NCBI GenBank assembly: GCA_934630855.1
Contig: CAKTWW010000019.1
Coordinates: 1-36,462, forward strand
Source: an uncultured Collinsella sp.
Lineage (GTDB): Bacteria; Actinomycetota; Coriobacteriia; Coriobacteriales; Coriobacteriaceae
Reading direction: 5' to 3'
Length of the DNA: 36,462 nucleotides
Every line of letters begins with the position of its first letter. Within the stretch, counting starts at the first letter, position 1. Below, piece by piece: positions 15,310 to 23,019 of this stretch. Position numbers and translations under genes: made by a program. The notes under the pieces were generated by a model, which had not been told where the DNA came from, searched no databases, and saw nothing but the letters and a program-made list of their open reading frames with translations.

Positions 15310-15693
15310 ATGAGTGACTTGCTCAACCCTGCGAACCTCATCGTGCTGGCCGTCATTGCCATCGGCATGTTTTTTGGACTGCGTCGCATTGCCGCCTCGA
15401 CGCGCGGGAAAAGCTGCTGCAGCGATGGTGCGTGCGGCAAGAAGGCCAAAAAGGTCGTTGTGGCGGATACCGATGCGTCGCACTATCCCTATAGCGATGA
15501 GCTGCTCATCGGCGGCATGAGCTGCGACGGCTGCGCTCAGAACGTGGCCAATGCCCTCAATGCGCTGGACGGCGTGTGGGCAACGGTGACGTATGCGGAC
15601 CACACGGCACGCGTGCGCGCTAAACAGCCGATCAATCGTGACGTCCTCGAGACGGCCGTGAAGGATGCGGGCTACTACGTCATGAAACTGTAG
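15310..15693 (+). CDS. Membrane-anchored heavy-metal-associated (copper chaperone-like) protein
   Basis: The 127-residue protein has one N-terminal transmembrane helix (about residues 8-24), then a basic linker with CCSDGAC, and a C-terminal HMA domain. The metal motif is GGMSCDGCAQNV (MxCxxC) near residues 70-80, followed by the typical VTYADHTARV strand and a helix ending AGYYVMKL. It probably binds Cu(I) at the membrane; CopZ proteins are normally soluble and about 70 residues. The linker cysteines could form a second metal site. A CsoR-type palindrome lies 30 bases upstream. It stands alone, with no copper ATPase next to it. Confidence 0.85.
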   Translation: MSDLLNPANLIVLAVIAIGMFFGLRRIAASTRGKSCCSDGACGKKAKKVVVADTDASHYPYSDELLIGGMSCDGCAQNVANALNALDGVWATVTYADHTARVRAKQPINRDVLETAVKDAGYYVMKL

Positions 15694-15720
15694 GGCGCGT
15701 GTCTAGCGCGGAAAACGTCG

Positions 15721-16158
15721 CTAGGCTCGTCCGCGCAGCTCAACGTCTTGGATATCGTCGAAGTCGATGGCGATGTCTTTGAGCTTGAGTAGCTTGAAGG
15801 TGGGGAGCACCTCGTCGAGGATGCCGGTACGGGCACGATAGCCGTACGTATCGTAATAGGTGACTCGAACCAAATCGCCGCGTTTGAGACCCTCGAGCTT
15901 ATGCGAAAGCTCGAGGGCTTTTTCTTCCGTCAATTCGCACTTGGGCTCAACGGTGATCTCCTGCTTGCGAACGAGTTCGTAGTATCCCGTCAACGCCGCA
16001 AAGGGCATAAACTGTGCGGCGCGGTTGGCGCGCACGGCGCCGTTGGCAGTGAGGTTGGGGTCGGCGGCGCGGCGTCTTCCCTCGGGGTCCGCCAAGCGCT
16101 CGAAGGCGGTCGGTGGCTTTATGGGCTGCTGTTTGGGCTTAGGCACGATGCCCTCCAA
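15721..16158 (-). CDS. YolD-like protein
   Basis: The 145-residue protein belongs to the YolD-like family, small proteins that are almost always encoded with a Y-family polymerase. Typical features are RAAQFMPFAALTGYYELVRKQE and a C-terminal beta-rich half ending IDFDDIQDVELRG. It overlaps the 3' end of the polymerase gene by 20 bases, so the two are translationally coupled and share the SOS promoter upstream of the polymerase. Family members are proposed to modulate the polymerase (functional replacement for UmuD); this is not proven. Confidence 0.88.
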   Translation of the reverse strand: MEGIVPKPKQQPIKPPTAFERLADPEGRRRAADPNLTANGAVRANRAAQFMPFAALTGYYELVRKQEITVEPKCELTEEKALELSHKLEGLKRGDLVRVTYYDTYGYRARTGILDEVLPTFKLLKLKDIAIDFDDIQDVELRGRA

Positions 16159-17644
16159 CTTGATCGTTGCGTTCGCGCGCGGTGGCGCCGGCGGTAAAGC
16201 TCAATCCCTTGACCAGGGCGTTCTTGCCATATTTGCCTTTAACGGCCAACACGGCGCGCGCCAGGTCGCGCTCGCGCTCATCGGCCTCGACATCGCTAAA
16301 CAGATTGATGGTGGCAAATTCCTCGGGCATGAGGTTGCCGAAGCCCAGATTGATGCGCTTGACCGGTCGCTTGGGGTCGACCGTTTGCGCCCACAGGTCA
16401 TCGAAATACCCCATGATCTTCTTAAATGAATTGGTGCGCTCGGGCAGCTTGCGCGAGGCGTTGGAGTGTGCAAAGAGCGCGGCATAGCCGCCGCGCGGTT
16501 TGCCGCCGTGCTCTCCCACGAAGACGCCGTCGATCGCCTGTGCCGCTCGCACCAAGCGCCTGCGCTCGTCGTCGCACTGGACGGGCTTGGGCGCGCGGGG
16601 CGCGAGCTTGGGACCGTCGGTCGCTGCGGGCTCGATGCCCGAGGTGCTCGATCGAAGATGCCCGCAGCCGTCTATATACTGCGCCGTGCCGCTGGCATCG
16701 AGTCGGCGTATGTCGGCGCGTTCGCTCGCATAGCCTACAAAGAGCGAGATGCTGTCGCACACTACGTGCTTGTCGATCAGGTCCAGCACGGCGGCATCGA
16801 CCATCTCACGCAAGACGGTATAAGCCTGTTCGTAGGCATAGCCCTTCGAGAGCACCTGTCCCGTGGTGGTCGAGGTCGCCTGCGGACGATAGGCCTGGAT
16901 ATCGGCGATGGTTGTCGGCTCGCGACCAAAGGCATGGTCGATGAGATACTCGGCATTGACGCCGAGCTCGTCGTAGAGCAGGTTTTCGTCGAGTGCCGCA
17001 ACGCCCATCAGGTCATAGACGCCGTACTTCTCGAGCCGCGCCGCCACGCCGGGGCCGATGCCCCAGATATCGGTGATGGGGCGGTGGGGCCAGATCTCCT
17101 TGCGGAAAGTCTCGTCGTCGAGTACGCCGATGCGGCTGGGTACGTGCTTGGCGGTTATGTCGAGCGCCACCTTGGCCTGGAATAGGTTGGGGCCGATGCC
17201 GACCGTTGCTGTGATGCCGGTGCGCCCCAGAACTTCGTCGCGAAGCATGCAAGCGAAGCCTTTCGCATCGGTGTGATAGAGGTCCAGGTAGGGCGTCACG
17301 TCGATAAAGCACTCGTCGATCGAGTAGACGTGAACGTCTTGCGGACTCACGTATTCCAGATAGATGCCGTAGATTCGTGCCGACACTTCCATGTAGTGCT
17401 GCATGCGTGGCACGGCCTTGATGTAGTTGATACCATCGGGAATCTCGAACAGTCGACAGCGGTTATGTATCCCGAGGTCCTTCATGGCCTGCGTGATGGC
17501 GAGACAGATGGTCGTGCGTCCGCGTGATTCGTCGGCAACGACCAAGTTGGTGGTGAGCGGATCGAGTCCACGGTCGACGCACTCGACGCTGGCATAAAAC
17601 GTCTTGAGGTCGATGCAGATATAGGTGTGCTGCCCGTGCGCCAT
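16139..17644 (-). CDS. Y-family translesion DNA polymerase (UmuC/UvrX-like)
   Basis: The 501-residue protein carries the Y-family catalytic motifs. Metal-binding Asp is in CIDLKTFYASVECVDRGLDP at the N-terminus, and the SIDECFIDVT motif with Asp-Glu is near residue 110. The helix-hairpin-helix is DIWGIGPGVAARLEKYGV, followed by a little-finger region. It replicates past DNA lesions with low fidelity. I chose the ATG at 17644 because GGAAGG lies six bases upstream; an in-frame GTG at 17665 would add seven residues and has only a weaker site. Length exceeds DinB (about 350-400) and includes an insertion of about 60 residues around 335-395 rich in Pro and Arg. It heads a two-gene SOS operon with YolD. 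Confidence 0.92.
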   Translation of the reverse strand: MAHGQHTYICIDLKTFYASVECVDRGLDPLTTNLVVADESRGRTTICLAITQAMKDLGIHNRCRLFEIPDGINYIKAVPRMQHYMEVSARIYGIYLEYVSPQDVHVYSIDECFIDVTPYLDLYHTDAKGFACMLRDEVLGRTGITATVGIGPNLFQAKVALDITAKHVPSRIGVLDDETFRKEIWPHRPITDIWGIGPGVAARLEKYGVYDLMGVAALDENLLYDELGVNAEYLIDHAFGREPTTIADIQAYRPQATSTTTGQVLSKGYAYEQAYTVLREMVDAAVLDLIDKHVVCDSISLFVGYASERADIRRLDASGTAQYIDGCGHLRSSTSGIEPAATDGPKLAPRAPKPVQCDDERRRLVRAAQAIDGVFVGEHGGKPRGGYAALFAHSNASRKLPERTNSFKKIMGYFDDLWAQTVDPKRPVKRINLGFGNLMPEEFATINLFSDVEADERERDLARAVLAVKGKYGKNALVKGLSFTAGATARERNDQVGGHRA

Positions 17645-17675
17645 CCGTACCCTTCCATCAAACACATGTTCCTAT

Positions 17676-17718
17676 CGAATACCTGTTCGATAATACCCGC
17701 TCACGCGAACACCGTCAA
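17676..17718 (-). promoter_or_regulatory. Promoter with LexA (SOS) box for the Y-polymerase operon
   Basis: On the minus strand TTGACG (17718-17713) and TATTAT (17695-17690) are 17 bases apart. Directly downstream, 17689-17676 reads CGAACAGGTATTCG, which matches the Gram-positive/actinobacterial LexA consensus CGAACRNRYGTTYG at all but one position. A repressor there would cover the start point. The -35 element touches the edge of repeat family 2, copy 1. Confidence 0.85.
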
Positions 17719-17801
17719 AACCGACCAAAAAGGGACAGGTTTATTTTGGTCGGTAAAACGCTTGACCTGCCAAAACAAACCTGTCCCTTTTTGGTCGGTT
17801 T
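17718..17801. repeat. Hairpin repeat family 2, copy 1
   Basis: Two 32-base arms (17718-17749 and 17770-17801) are complementary except for one A/C position, and pairing extends inward to 17754/17765 with imperfections. The outer part reads AAACCGACCAAAAAGGGACA and the centre AAAACGCTTG. It lies between the divergent polymerase and PAP2 genes. A second copy is at 30154-30225. Confidence 0.9.
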
Positions 17802-17860
17802 ACATCGTGCTTACGGTGGGTCGGTAGCCTTGATGTGTTGAATACGCTGAGGGGATATGG

Positions 17861-18484
17861 ATGACCGTCGATATGGGTGATCTTGCGCTTTTGGTGCTGG
17901 CCGCGCTCTGCCTTCTTGTTTTTGTTTGCCTCCTGACCAAGGTGCTTAAAGGCCAGACTATGAGAATCGATGAGTTGGGCTACTTGCTGTTTGTTGAGAG
18001 GCTTCGGTCGCCGGCGCTGACGGTTGTGATGAAGGGCATCTCGAACTTGGCGTCGTGGCCATGTATCGCCGCCGTATTGATCGTTGCGTTTATTTGGGTG
18101 CCCTGCCGGTTTTGGGTTATTTGCGCAGCTGTTAATGTCGGCGCCATCAGCGTTGTCGATCAGCTCCTTAAGGTGTTGGTCCGTCGGCCGCGTCCCCAGG
18201 GGTTTCGCCTCGTTGAAGCTCCGGGGCTGAGCTTTCCCTCGGGACACTCGATGGCGGCCATGGCGTTTTATGGCTATGGGGTATGGTTGGTGCGATGCGG
18301 CGCGTGTGGCCTTCCGTTTGGCGCCGCCATCGAGGTCGCGCTCGCGTTTGTCATCTTTGCGGTGGGCGTTAGCCGCATCTATCTGGGCGTGCACTATGCC
18401 TCGGATGTACTGGGCGGTTTCTGCCTTTCGTTTGCTTGGCTCGTTCTGTTTGTGCATCTTGTCGCCGGGCTTTTGACGCCTTGA
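17861..18484 (+). CDS. PAP2 family membrane phosphatase
   Basis: The 207-residue integral membrane protein shows the three PAP2 motifs: KVLVRRPRP (KxxxxxxRP), FPSGHSM (PSGH) and SRIYLGVHYASD (SRxxxxxHxxxD) near residues 105, 125 and 168-180. About five or six hydrophobic helices surround them. Family members dephosphorylate undecaprenyl pyrophosphate or phosphatidylglycerol phosphate on the outer face of the membrane, and this length suits a BacA-independent undecaprenyl pyrophosphatase. The ATG at 17861 has GAGGGGAT upstream. The repeat element lies about 60 bases before it and no clear promoter is seen. No neighbour narrows the substrate. Confidence 0.9.
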   Translation: MTVDMGDLALLVLAALCLLVFVCLLTKVLKGQTMRIDELGYLLFVERLRSPALTVVMKGISNLASWPCIAAVLIVAFIWVPCRFWVICAAVNVGAISVVDQLLKVLVRRPRPQGFRLVEAPGLSFPSGHSMAAMAFYGYGVWLVRCGACGLPFGAAIEVALAFVIFAVGVSRIYLGVHYASDVLGGFCLSFAWLVLFVHLVAGLLTP

Positions 18485-18619
18485 TCGCTCGGTTGCCCCC
18501 CGTAAAGTCCCATCGGTTTTTAACGCAGCCCTAAAGAGCGCGAAACAGCTCGGAAAAGCTCGCTTCGTAGCATGGGCCTAACGATCGATACCACCATAAA
18601 GCACGGAAGGGTTGTGGGG

Positions 18620-19147
18620 ATGATGGTCAACTACGGGTTTGGTATGCCGACACGCTTGGTTGCGGACGGGGACGTGGCTCGCTGGTGCGGGCGTCTGGTT
18701 GCTCACTACGGCGGTACCAAGGTGCTGGTCGTGCTGGGCGGTGATAAGCATACGAGCGATGAGCTCGTTTCGGCGGCGCTTGGCTCGCTCGATCGGGCCC
18801 TGCTCGAGCGTGTGCTCTTTCGCTGCGGCTCGGTCGGGGGCGACGGTGGAGACGAACTGGTCGATGAGGCCGTAGCCCTGGCGACCGATGAGGGTGTCGA
18901 CTTTGTTCTGGCGATCGGCGATGCCGATACCGCCGGCTTTGCGCGTGAACTCGCCCGTCGCATGGCCGTGCTCGATGCCGGCGAGGACGGCTTCGTTCCC
19001 TACGGCTGCATTGTCTCGGAGGGAAAGGTGCCCGAGGTCGTAGGCGCTGGCGAGGTCCCTGTTTTTGCCATCATCGCCCCCGAACTGCTGGAGGGCATCG
19101 GCTCTCCCTTGCGCGAGCTGCTCGGTAGCGTGTGTGCTGCAGCGTAG
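18620..19147 (+). CDS. Stand-alone N-terminal half of an iron-type alcohol dehydrogenase, degenerate
   Basis: The 175-residue protein aligns from its first residue with the N-terminal nucleotide domain of the Fe-alcohol dehydrogenase at 28964. Shared stretches include GRLVAHYGGTKVLV, SLDRALLE and then VDFVLAIGD, against VDFILALGG in the full enzyme. The cofactor-binding GGGS of the full enzyme has become GDAD, and the whole C-terminal metal domain is missing. It therefore cannot be an active dehydrogenase. I chose the ATG pair at 18620/18623, which matches the paralogue start and follows GGAAGG; an ATG at 18572 would add 16 residues. An SMR transporter gene follows 9 bases later. It may be a decayed gene or a repurposed binding domain. 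Confidence 0.7.
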   Translation: MMVNYGFGMPTRLVADGDVARWCGRLVAHYGGTKVLVVLGGDKHTSDELVSAALGSLDRALLERVLFRCGSVGGDGGDELVDEAVALATDEGVDFVLAIGDADTAGFARELARRMAVLDAGEDGFVPYGCIVSEGKVPEVVGAGEVPVFAIIAPELLEGIGSPLRELLGSVCAAA

Positions 19148-19156
19148 GAGGACAAT

Positions 19157-19477
19157 ATGCCATATGTGCAGTTGGCGGTAGCCATTGCCTGCGAAATCGG
19201 CGCATCGTCGGCGCTCAAGGCCACGCATGGCTTTACCGTGCTGGCGCCCAGTGTGGCGACAATTGTGCTGTACGGTCTGAGCTTCTACCTGTTTTCGCTC
19301 GTGCTTAACGTGCTCGACCTCGCGAGCGCCTATGCCACATGGTGCGCTGCGGGTATCGTCGCCACCTCGGTCATTTCGGTGCTGGTCTTTGGAGACCACC
19401 TGAGCCCCATGATGCTCGTGGGTCTTGGCCTGTGCGTCGCGGGCGTGGTTATCGTGAACCTCGCAAGCGCATCGTAG
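19157..19477 (+). CDS. Small multidrug resistance (SMR) family transporter
   Basis: The 106-residue protein has four hydrophobic helices. The essential glutamate lies in IACEIGASSALKATHGFT near residue 13, and the third helix has AYATWCAAGIVATSVISVLV with the conserved Trp, close to EmrE/QacE types. It would act as a dimer exporting cationic compounds in exchange for protons. AGGAGG precedes the ATG. Just upstream is the half dehydrogenase gene, probably co-transcribed. The sequence favours the Qac subgroup over guanidinium exporters (Gdx), but this needs a phylogeny. A terminator follows. Confidence 0.92.
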   Translation: MPYVQLAVAIACEIGASSALKATHGFTVLAPSVATIVLYGLSFYLFSLVLNVLDLASAYATWCAAGIVATSVISVLVFGDHLSPMMLVGLGLCVAGVVIVNLASAS

Positions 19478-19512
19478 GTCGCTGGGCAAGCGCCCCATTC
19501 ATGCAATTAAAG

Positions 19513-19557
19513 AACGCCGGTCGTGCGGACAGACCCCGCGCGACCGGCGTTTCGTTT
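19513..19557 (+). terminator. Rho-independent terminator after the SMR gene
   Basis: An 11-bp perfect stem, AACGCCGGTCG (19513-19523) with its complement (19541-19551), has a 17-base loop and a short T-rich tail (TCGTTT). Confidence 0.75.
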
Positions 19558-19621
19558 GCATTTCGAGCATATTGCCAGCTTGCGACCTATGTTGCACAGG
19601 CGTAAACGCTCAGCGTCACCC

Positions 19622-19671
19622 GTGTTTCAAAACACTCCGTTAATAAAACGGGCGATTTTGGCTCGCATAAT
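19622..19671 (+). promoter_or_regulatory. Putative control region of the PII-pot operon
   Basis: GTGTTTCAAAACAC (19622-19635) is a perfect 6-bp dyad with a two-base centre. A -10-like CATAAT lies at 19666-19671 without a good -35. Both lie in the gene-free stretch before the PII gene, so the dyad may be an operator; the binding protein is unknown. Confidence 0.4.
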
Positions 19672-19727
19672 CCCCAACAACGAACGCGCACAGGCGCGCT
19701 CACCGCCACCGAAGAGGGGAGAAAACC

Positions 19728-20078
19728 ATGAAGGAACTGGTACTCATCATTCGCCCGGAGATGCTCGAGAGCCTGAAGGCCATTCTTGACGAGGTGCATT
19801 GCGGCGGTATGACCGTTTCGTCCGTTATGGGCTGTGGCACGCAGAAGGGCGCCTCGACCGATGGCGTCAACGAGATTCGCGGCTTCAAGATCAACATCAA
19901 CCTGCTGCCCAAGATCCAGGCGAGTGTGGTCGTGCGCGACCAGGATGTCGAGACCATTATCTCGGCCGTTCGCGAGCGCATGGCCGACGGTCGTGTGGGC
20001 GACGGCAAGATCTTTATCCGCGATATTGCCGATGCCGTGCGAATCCGTACCGGCGAGCGTGGCAACGCCGCTCTGTAG
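19728..20078 (+). CDS. glnK: PII family nitrogen regulatory protein
   Basis: This 116-residue trimeric signal protein has the PII fold signatures: the start MKELVLIIRP, GDGKIFIRDI (ATP and 2-oxoglutarate site) and VRIRTGERGNAAL at the C-terminus. The T-loop (about residues 36-57) begins TQKGASTDGVNEIRGFK; compared with E. coli GlnB it is about four residues longer and has no tyrosine, so uridylylation at Tyr51 is impossible. It is the first gene before a complete PotABCD transporter rather than amtB. This suggests nitrogen- or energy-dependent control of that transporter. The symbol is by family only. The ATG has GAGGGGAG upstream. Confidence 0.9.
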   Translation: MKELVLIIRPEMLESLKAILDEVHCGGMTVSSVMGCGTQKGASTDGVNEIRGFKININLLPKIQASVVVRDQDVETIISAVRERMADGRVGDGKIFIRDIADAVRIRTGERGNAAL

Positions 20079-20106
20079 GTAGATGGATCGAGAGAAGGCG
20101 ATTGCC

Positions 20107-21219
20107 ATGCCTGGTACCAAACCACTCGTTCAGATTAAGAGCATCAACAAGTTCTACGGCGAGAACCATGTGGTCAAAGACCTGTCCATCGATGTGCAGG
20201 AGGGCGAGTTCCTGACGATTCTGGGCTCGTCCGGCTCGGGCAAGTCGACGACGCTGCGCATGGTCGCCGGCTTTGAACAGCCCACGACGGGCGAGATTTT
20301 GCTTGCCGGCACCAATGTGGCCGATAAGGAGCCGTTCGAGCGCGACGTGAACACCGTGTTCCAGAGCTACGCGCTGTTTCCGCACATGACCATCTTCGAC
20401 AACGTCGCCTATGGCCTGAGGATGAAGAAGGTTCCCAAGGACGAGATTCGCGAGCGTGTGATGGAAATGCTCGACCTGGTGCAGCTCGGCGGCTTTGAGG
20501 GCCGCAAACCCGATCAGCTGTCCGGCGGCCAAAAGCAGCGCGTTGCCATTGCCCGCGCCCTGGTCAACCGACCCAAGATCTTGCTGCTCGACGAGCCGCT
20601 GGGTGCGCTCGATCTCAAGCTGCGTAAGCAGATGCAGCTCGAGCTCAAGCGCCTCCAGCGCAAGCTCAACATCACGTTCCTCTACGTCACGCACGACCAG
20701 GAGGAAGCGCTTACCATGAGCGACCGCATCGCTATCATGCATGACGGCGTACTGGAGCAGATCGGTACGCCCAAGGAGATCTACGAGGCACCGGCCAGCA
20801 AGTTCGTCGCCACGTTCATTGGCGAGACCAACCTGTTTGAGGGCATGGTCTCGGCCGATACGCCCGATGGGCTCGAGATCTCGCTCGAGTCCGGCACGAT
20901 TCGCTCCGATGCCAAGGGCTTTCACTTTGGCGAGCTCGTGGCCGTGTCGGTGCGTCCGGAGCGCATGCAGTTTGCGCTCGAGCCGCGCGACGGCTTCTCG
21001 CTTATGGGCACGGTGCGCGAGCAGGTGTACGTGGGCTCCATGATTAAGGCGATCGTGGTGCTGCCTGATGGCCAGGAAGTGCGCCTGGAGCGTCTGGCCG
21101 GTGACGAGCTGCCCGAGAACGGCCCGGTCTATCTGTACTGGGATCCGGCGGATGCCCGCACCATTAAGACGCTCGACCAGGTCTTTTTCTCGGCACTCGA
21201 GAATGCCGAGATGCGTTAG
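20107..21219 (+). CDS. potA: Polyamine-type ABC transporter ATP-binding protein
   Basis: The 370-residue ATPase has Walker A GSSGSGKST, Q-loop VFQSYALFPHMTIFDNV, signature [16 protein letters not shown], Walker B ILLLDEPLGALD and switch THDQEEAL. A C-terminal regulatory TOBE domain covers about residues 255-360. This long form is typical of spermidine/putrescine (PotA) and related importers. I chose the ATG at 20107 with AGAAGG upstream; the ATG at 20083 has a poorer site and adds eight residues. It follows the PII gene by 28 bases and precedes potB by 12 bases. PotA-type importers also carry opines such as mannopine, so a polyamine substrate is not assured. Confidence 0.93.
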   Translation: MPGTKPLVQIKSINKFYGENHVVKDLSIDVQEGEFLTILGSSGSGKSTTLRMVAGFEQPTTGEILLAGTNVADKEPFERDVNTVFQSYALFPHMTIFDNVAYGLRMKKVPKDEIRERVMEMLDLVQLGGFEGRKPDQLSGGQKQRVAIARALVNRPKILLLDEPLGALDLKLRKQMQLELKRLQRKLNITFLYVTHDQEEALTMSDRIAIMHDGVLEQIGTPKEIYEAPASKFVATFIGETNLFEGMVSADTPDGLEISLESGTIRSDAKGFHFGELVAVSVRPERMQFALEPRDGFSLMGTVREQVYVGSMIKAIVVLPDGQEVRLERLAGDELPENGPVYLYWDPADARTIKTLDQVFFSALENAEMR

Positions 21220-21231
21220 GGGGCGACAGCT

Positions 21232-22167
21232 ATGTCCGATACCGCAACTATGGCGGCGACCGTTGCCGCCACCGAGCACGACGTCGAGGCCGCCCGTATC
21301 GAGCGTCATCGTCGTTTTCGCTCCAACACGCTGCCGGCGCTGGTCACCGTGGGCCCCGTCACCCTGTGGCTGCTCGCGTTTATCGCGGTGCCGCTGCTCT
21401 ACATCCTGATCATGGGCTTTTGCTCCACCGATCAGTACTACAACGTGGTCTACAGCTTTACGCTCGATAACTTCCAGGCCATGCTGGACCCCGAGTACCT
21501 CAAGATCTACGGGCAGTCCATCCTGATCGCTGCCATCTCCACCGCCATCTGCCTGGTGTTGGCCTATCCGTTTAGCTACCTGATCAGCCGCACGTTTAAG
21601 TCCAAAAAGACGCTGCTGTACATGATGATCATCATCCCGTTTTGGACGAACTCGCTGGTGCGCATCTACGGTTGGCGAACGTTTCTTTCGGCGACCGGCC
21701 AGCTCAATACGTTTTTGATGGCGATCGGTGCGACGAGCGAGCCCATCCAGTTCCTGTACAACCAGGCCTGCACGGTCTTTGGCATGGCCTACGACATGTT
21801 TCCGTTTATGGTGCTGCCGCTCTACGCCGCTATCGAAAAGCTCGACGAGTCGCAGATCGAGGCGAGCTTCGATCTGGGCGCCAACATGCTGACCACGATC
21901 TTTAAGGTCGTGATTCCGCAGACCATGAGCGGCATCTTCTCGGGCTGCATCATGGTGTTCATCCCTAGCCTGGGCGCGTTCTATATCTCGGACATCCTGG
22001 GCGGCGGCAATGCCGACGTTATCGGCAACCTCATTCAGCGCCAGTTCCAAAGCGCCAACGACTGGCCCCTGGGAGCCGCGCTTTCGATTCTGCTCATCGC
22101 TATTACGCTGCTGCTGGTCAAGATCTACCAAAAGGCCGGCGGCGATATGGAAAGCCTGGGGGTGTAG
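21232..22167 (+). CDS. potB: Polyamine-type ABC transporter permease, PotB-like
   Basis: The 311-residue inner membrane protein has about six transmembrane helices and an N-terminal cytosolic extension of roughly 40 residues rich in Ala, Glu and Arg. The EAA loop that contacts the ATPase reads EASFDLGANMLTTIFKVVIP near residues 210-229. LVRIYGWRTFLSATGQLN is a characteristic PotB segment. The gene follows potA by 12 bases and its stop lies three bases before potC, indicating tight coupling. Confidence 0.93.
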   Translation: MSDTATMAATVAATEHDVEAARIERHRRFRSNTLPALVTVGPVTLWLLAFIAVPLLYILIMGFCSTDQYYNVVYSFTLDNFQAMLDPEYLKIYGQSILIAAISTAICLVLAYPFSYLISRTFKSKKTLLYMMIIIPFWTNSLVRIYGWRTFLSATGQLNTFLMAIGATSEPIQFLYNQACTVFGMAYDMFPFMVLPLYAAIEKLDESQIEASFDLGANMLTTIFKVVIPQTMSGIFSGCIMVFIPSLGAFYISDILGGGNADVIGNLIQRQFQSANDWPLGAALSILLIAITLLLVKIYQKAGGDMESLGV

Positions 22168-22170
22168 ACC

Positions 22171-23016
22171 ATGGCGATCAAGCGTCAAACGAAGCATAAG
22201 CTGAGCCGTGGAACGGGCATCGTCTTTTGCGCCCTGATCTATGCGATTCTGTTTTTGCCCATTGTGATCGTGGTTGCCAACTCGTTTAACGGCAACACCG
22301 AGAAGCCGTATCTGAGCTGGGGTGGCTTTAGCCTGCGCTGGTACGTGCATCTGTTCCAGAACGGTCCGCTGCTGGCAAGCTTTGGAAACACCATGCTGCT
22401 CGCTATCACCACGACGGTGCTGGCGACGGCACTGGGCACGCTGAGTGCTGTGGGCCTGTACCGCTATAAGTTTCCCGGGCGCAACCTGATCGACAGCTTG
22501 CTGTACATCCCGGTCGTTATCCCCGAGATCGTCATGGGCATCTCGCTGCTGCTGGTCTACGTAAAGGTCGGTGTACCCCGCGGCATGGTGGGCCTAATCA
22601 TCGCGCACGTCACCTTTTGCGTGAGCTTTGTGATCTTTAACGTCCGCGCCCGTCTGGATGGTTACGACCCGTCGCTCGAGGAGGCGTCCATGGACCTGGG
22701 TGCCAACCGCCTGGTCACGTTCTTTAAGGTGACGCTTCCCATGCTGGCCCCGGGCATTGCCGGCGGCGCGCTGCTGTCCTTTACGCTTTCGATTGACGAC
22801 GTCGTGGTGTCCTACTTTGTCTACGGCCAGGACCTGACCTTCCCGCTCAAGGTGATGCAGTCCATTAAGGGCGGCGTGGTGCCCGATGTGAACGCGCTGT
22901 CCACGCTGATTTTACTGGGAACGGTCGCCATCGTGGTGATTACCCAGAGCGGCATGATCGACAAATGGCGCGAGCGCCGCGCCGCAGCCAAGCTGAGCCA
23001 GGAAAGGGGGCGCTAG
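22171..23016 (+). CDS. potC: Polyamine-type ABC transporter permease, PotC-like
   Basis: The 281-residue protein has about six membrane helices and the EAA motif EEASMDLGANRLVTFFKVTLP near residues 170-190. LSIDDVVVSYFVYG and the preceding GGALLSFT stretch match the PotC family, which pairs with PotB. The start is three bases after the potB stop; the gene ends four bases before the binding-protein gene. Confidence 0.93.
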   Translation: MAIKRQTKHKLSRGTGIVFCALIYAILFLPIVIVVANSFNGNTEKPYLSWGGFSLRWYVHLFQNGPLLASFGNTMLLAITTTVLATALGTLSAVGLYRYKFPGRNLIDSLLYIPVVIPEIVMGISLLLVYVKVGVPRGMVGLIIAHVTFCVSFVIFNVRARLDGYDPSLEEASMDLGANRLVTFFKVTLPMLAPGIAGGALLSFTLSIDDVVVSYFVYGQDLTFPLKVMQSIKGGVVPDVNALSTLILLGTVAIVVITQSGMIDKWRERRAAAKLSQERGR

Positions 23017-23019
23017 AAC

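Noticed and set aside
17718..17801. CRISPR repeat or phage attachment site
   Set aside because: It is a single long palindrome with one distant relative, without spaced repeats or an adjacent integrase.
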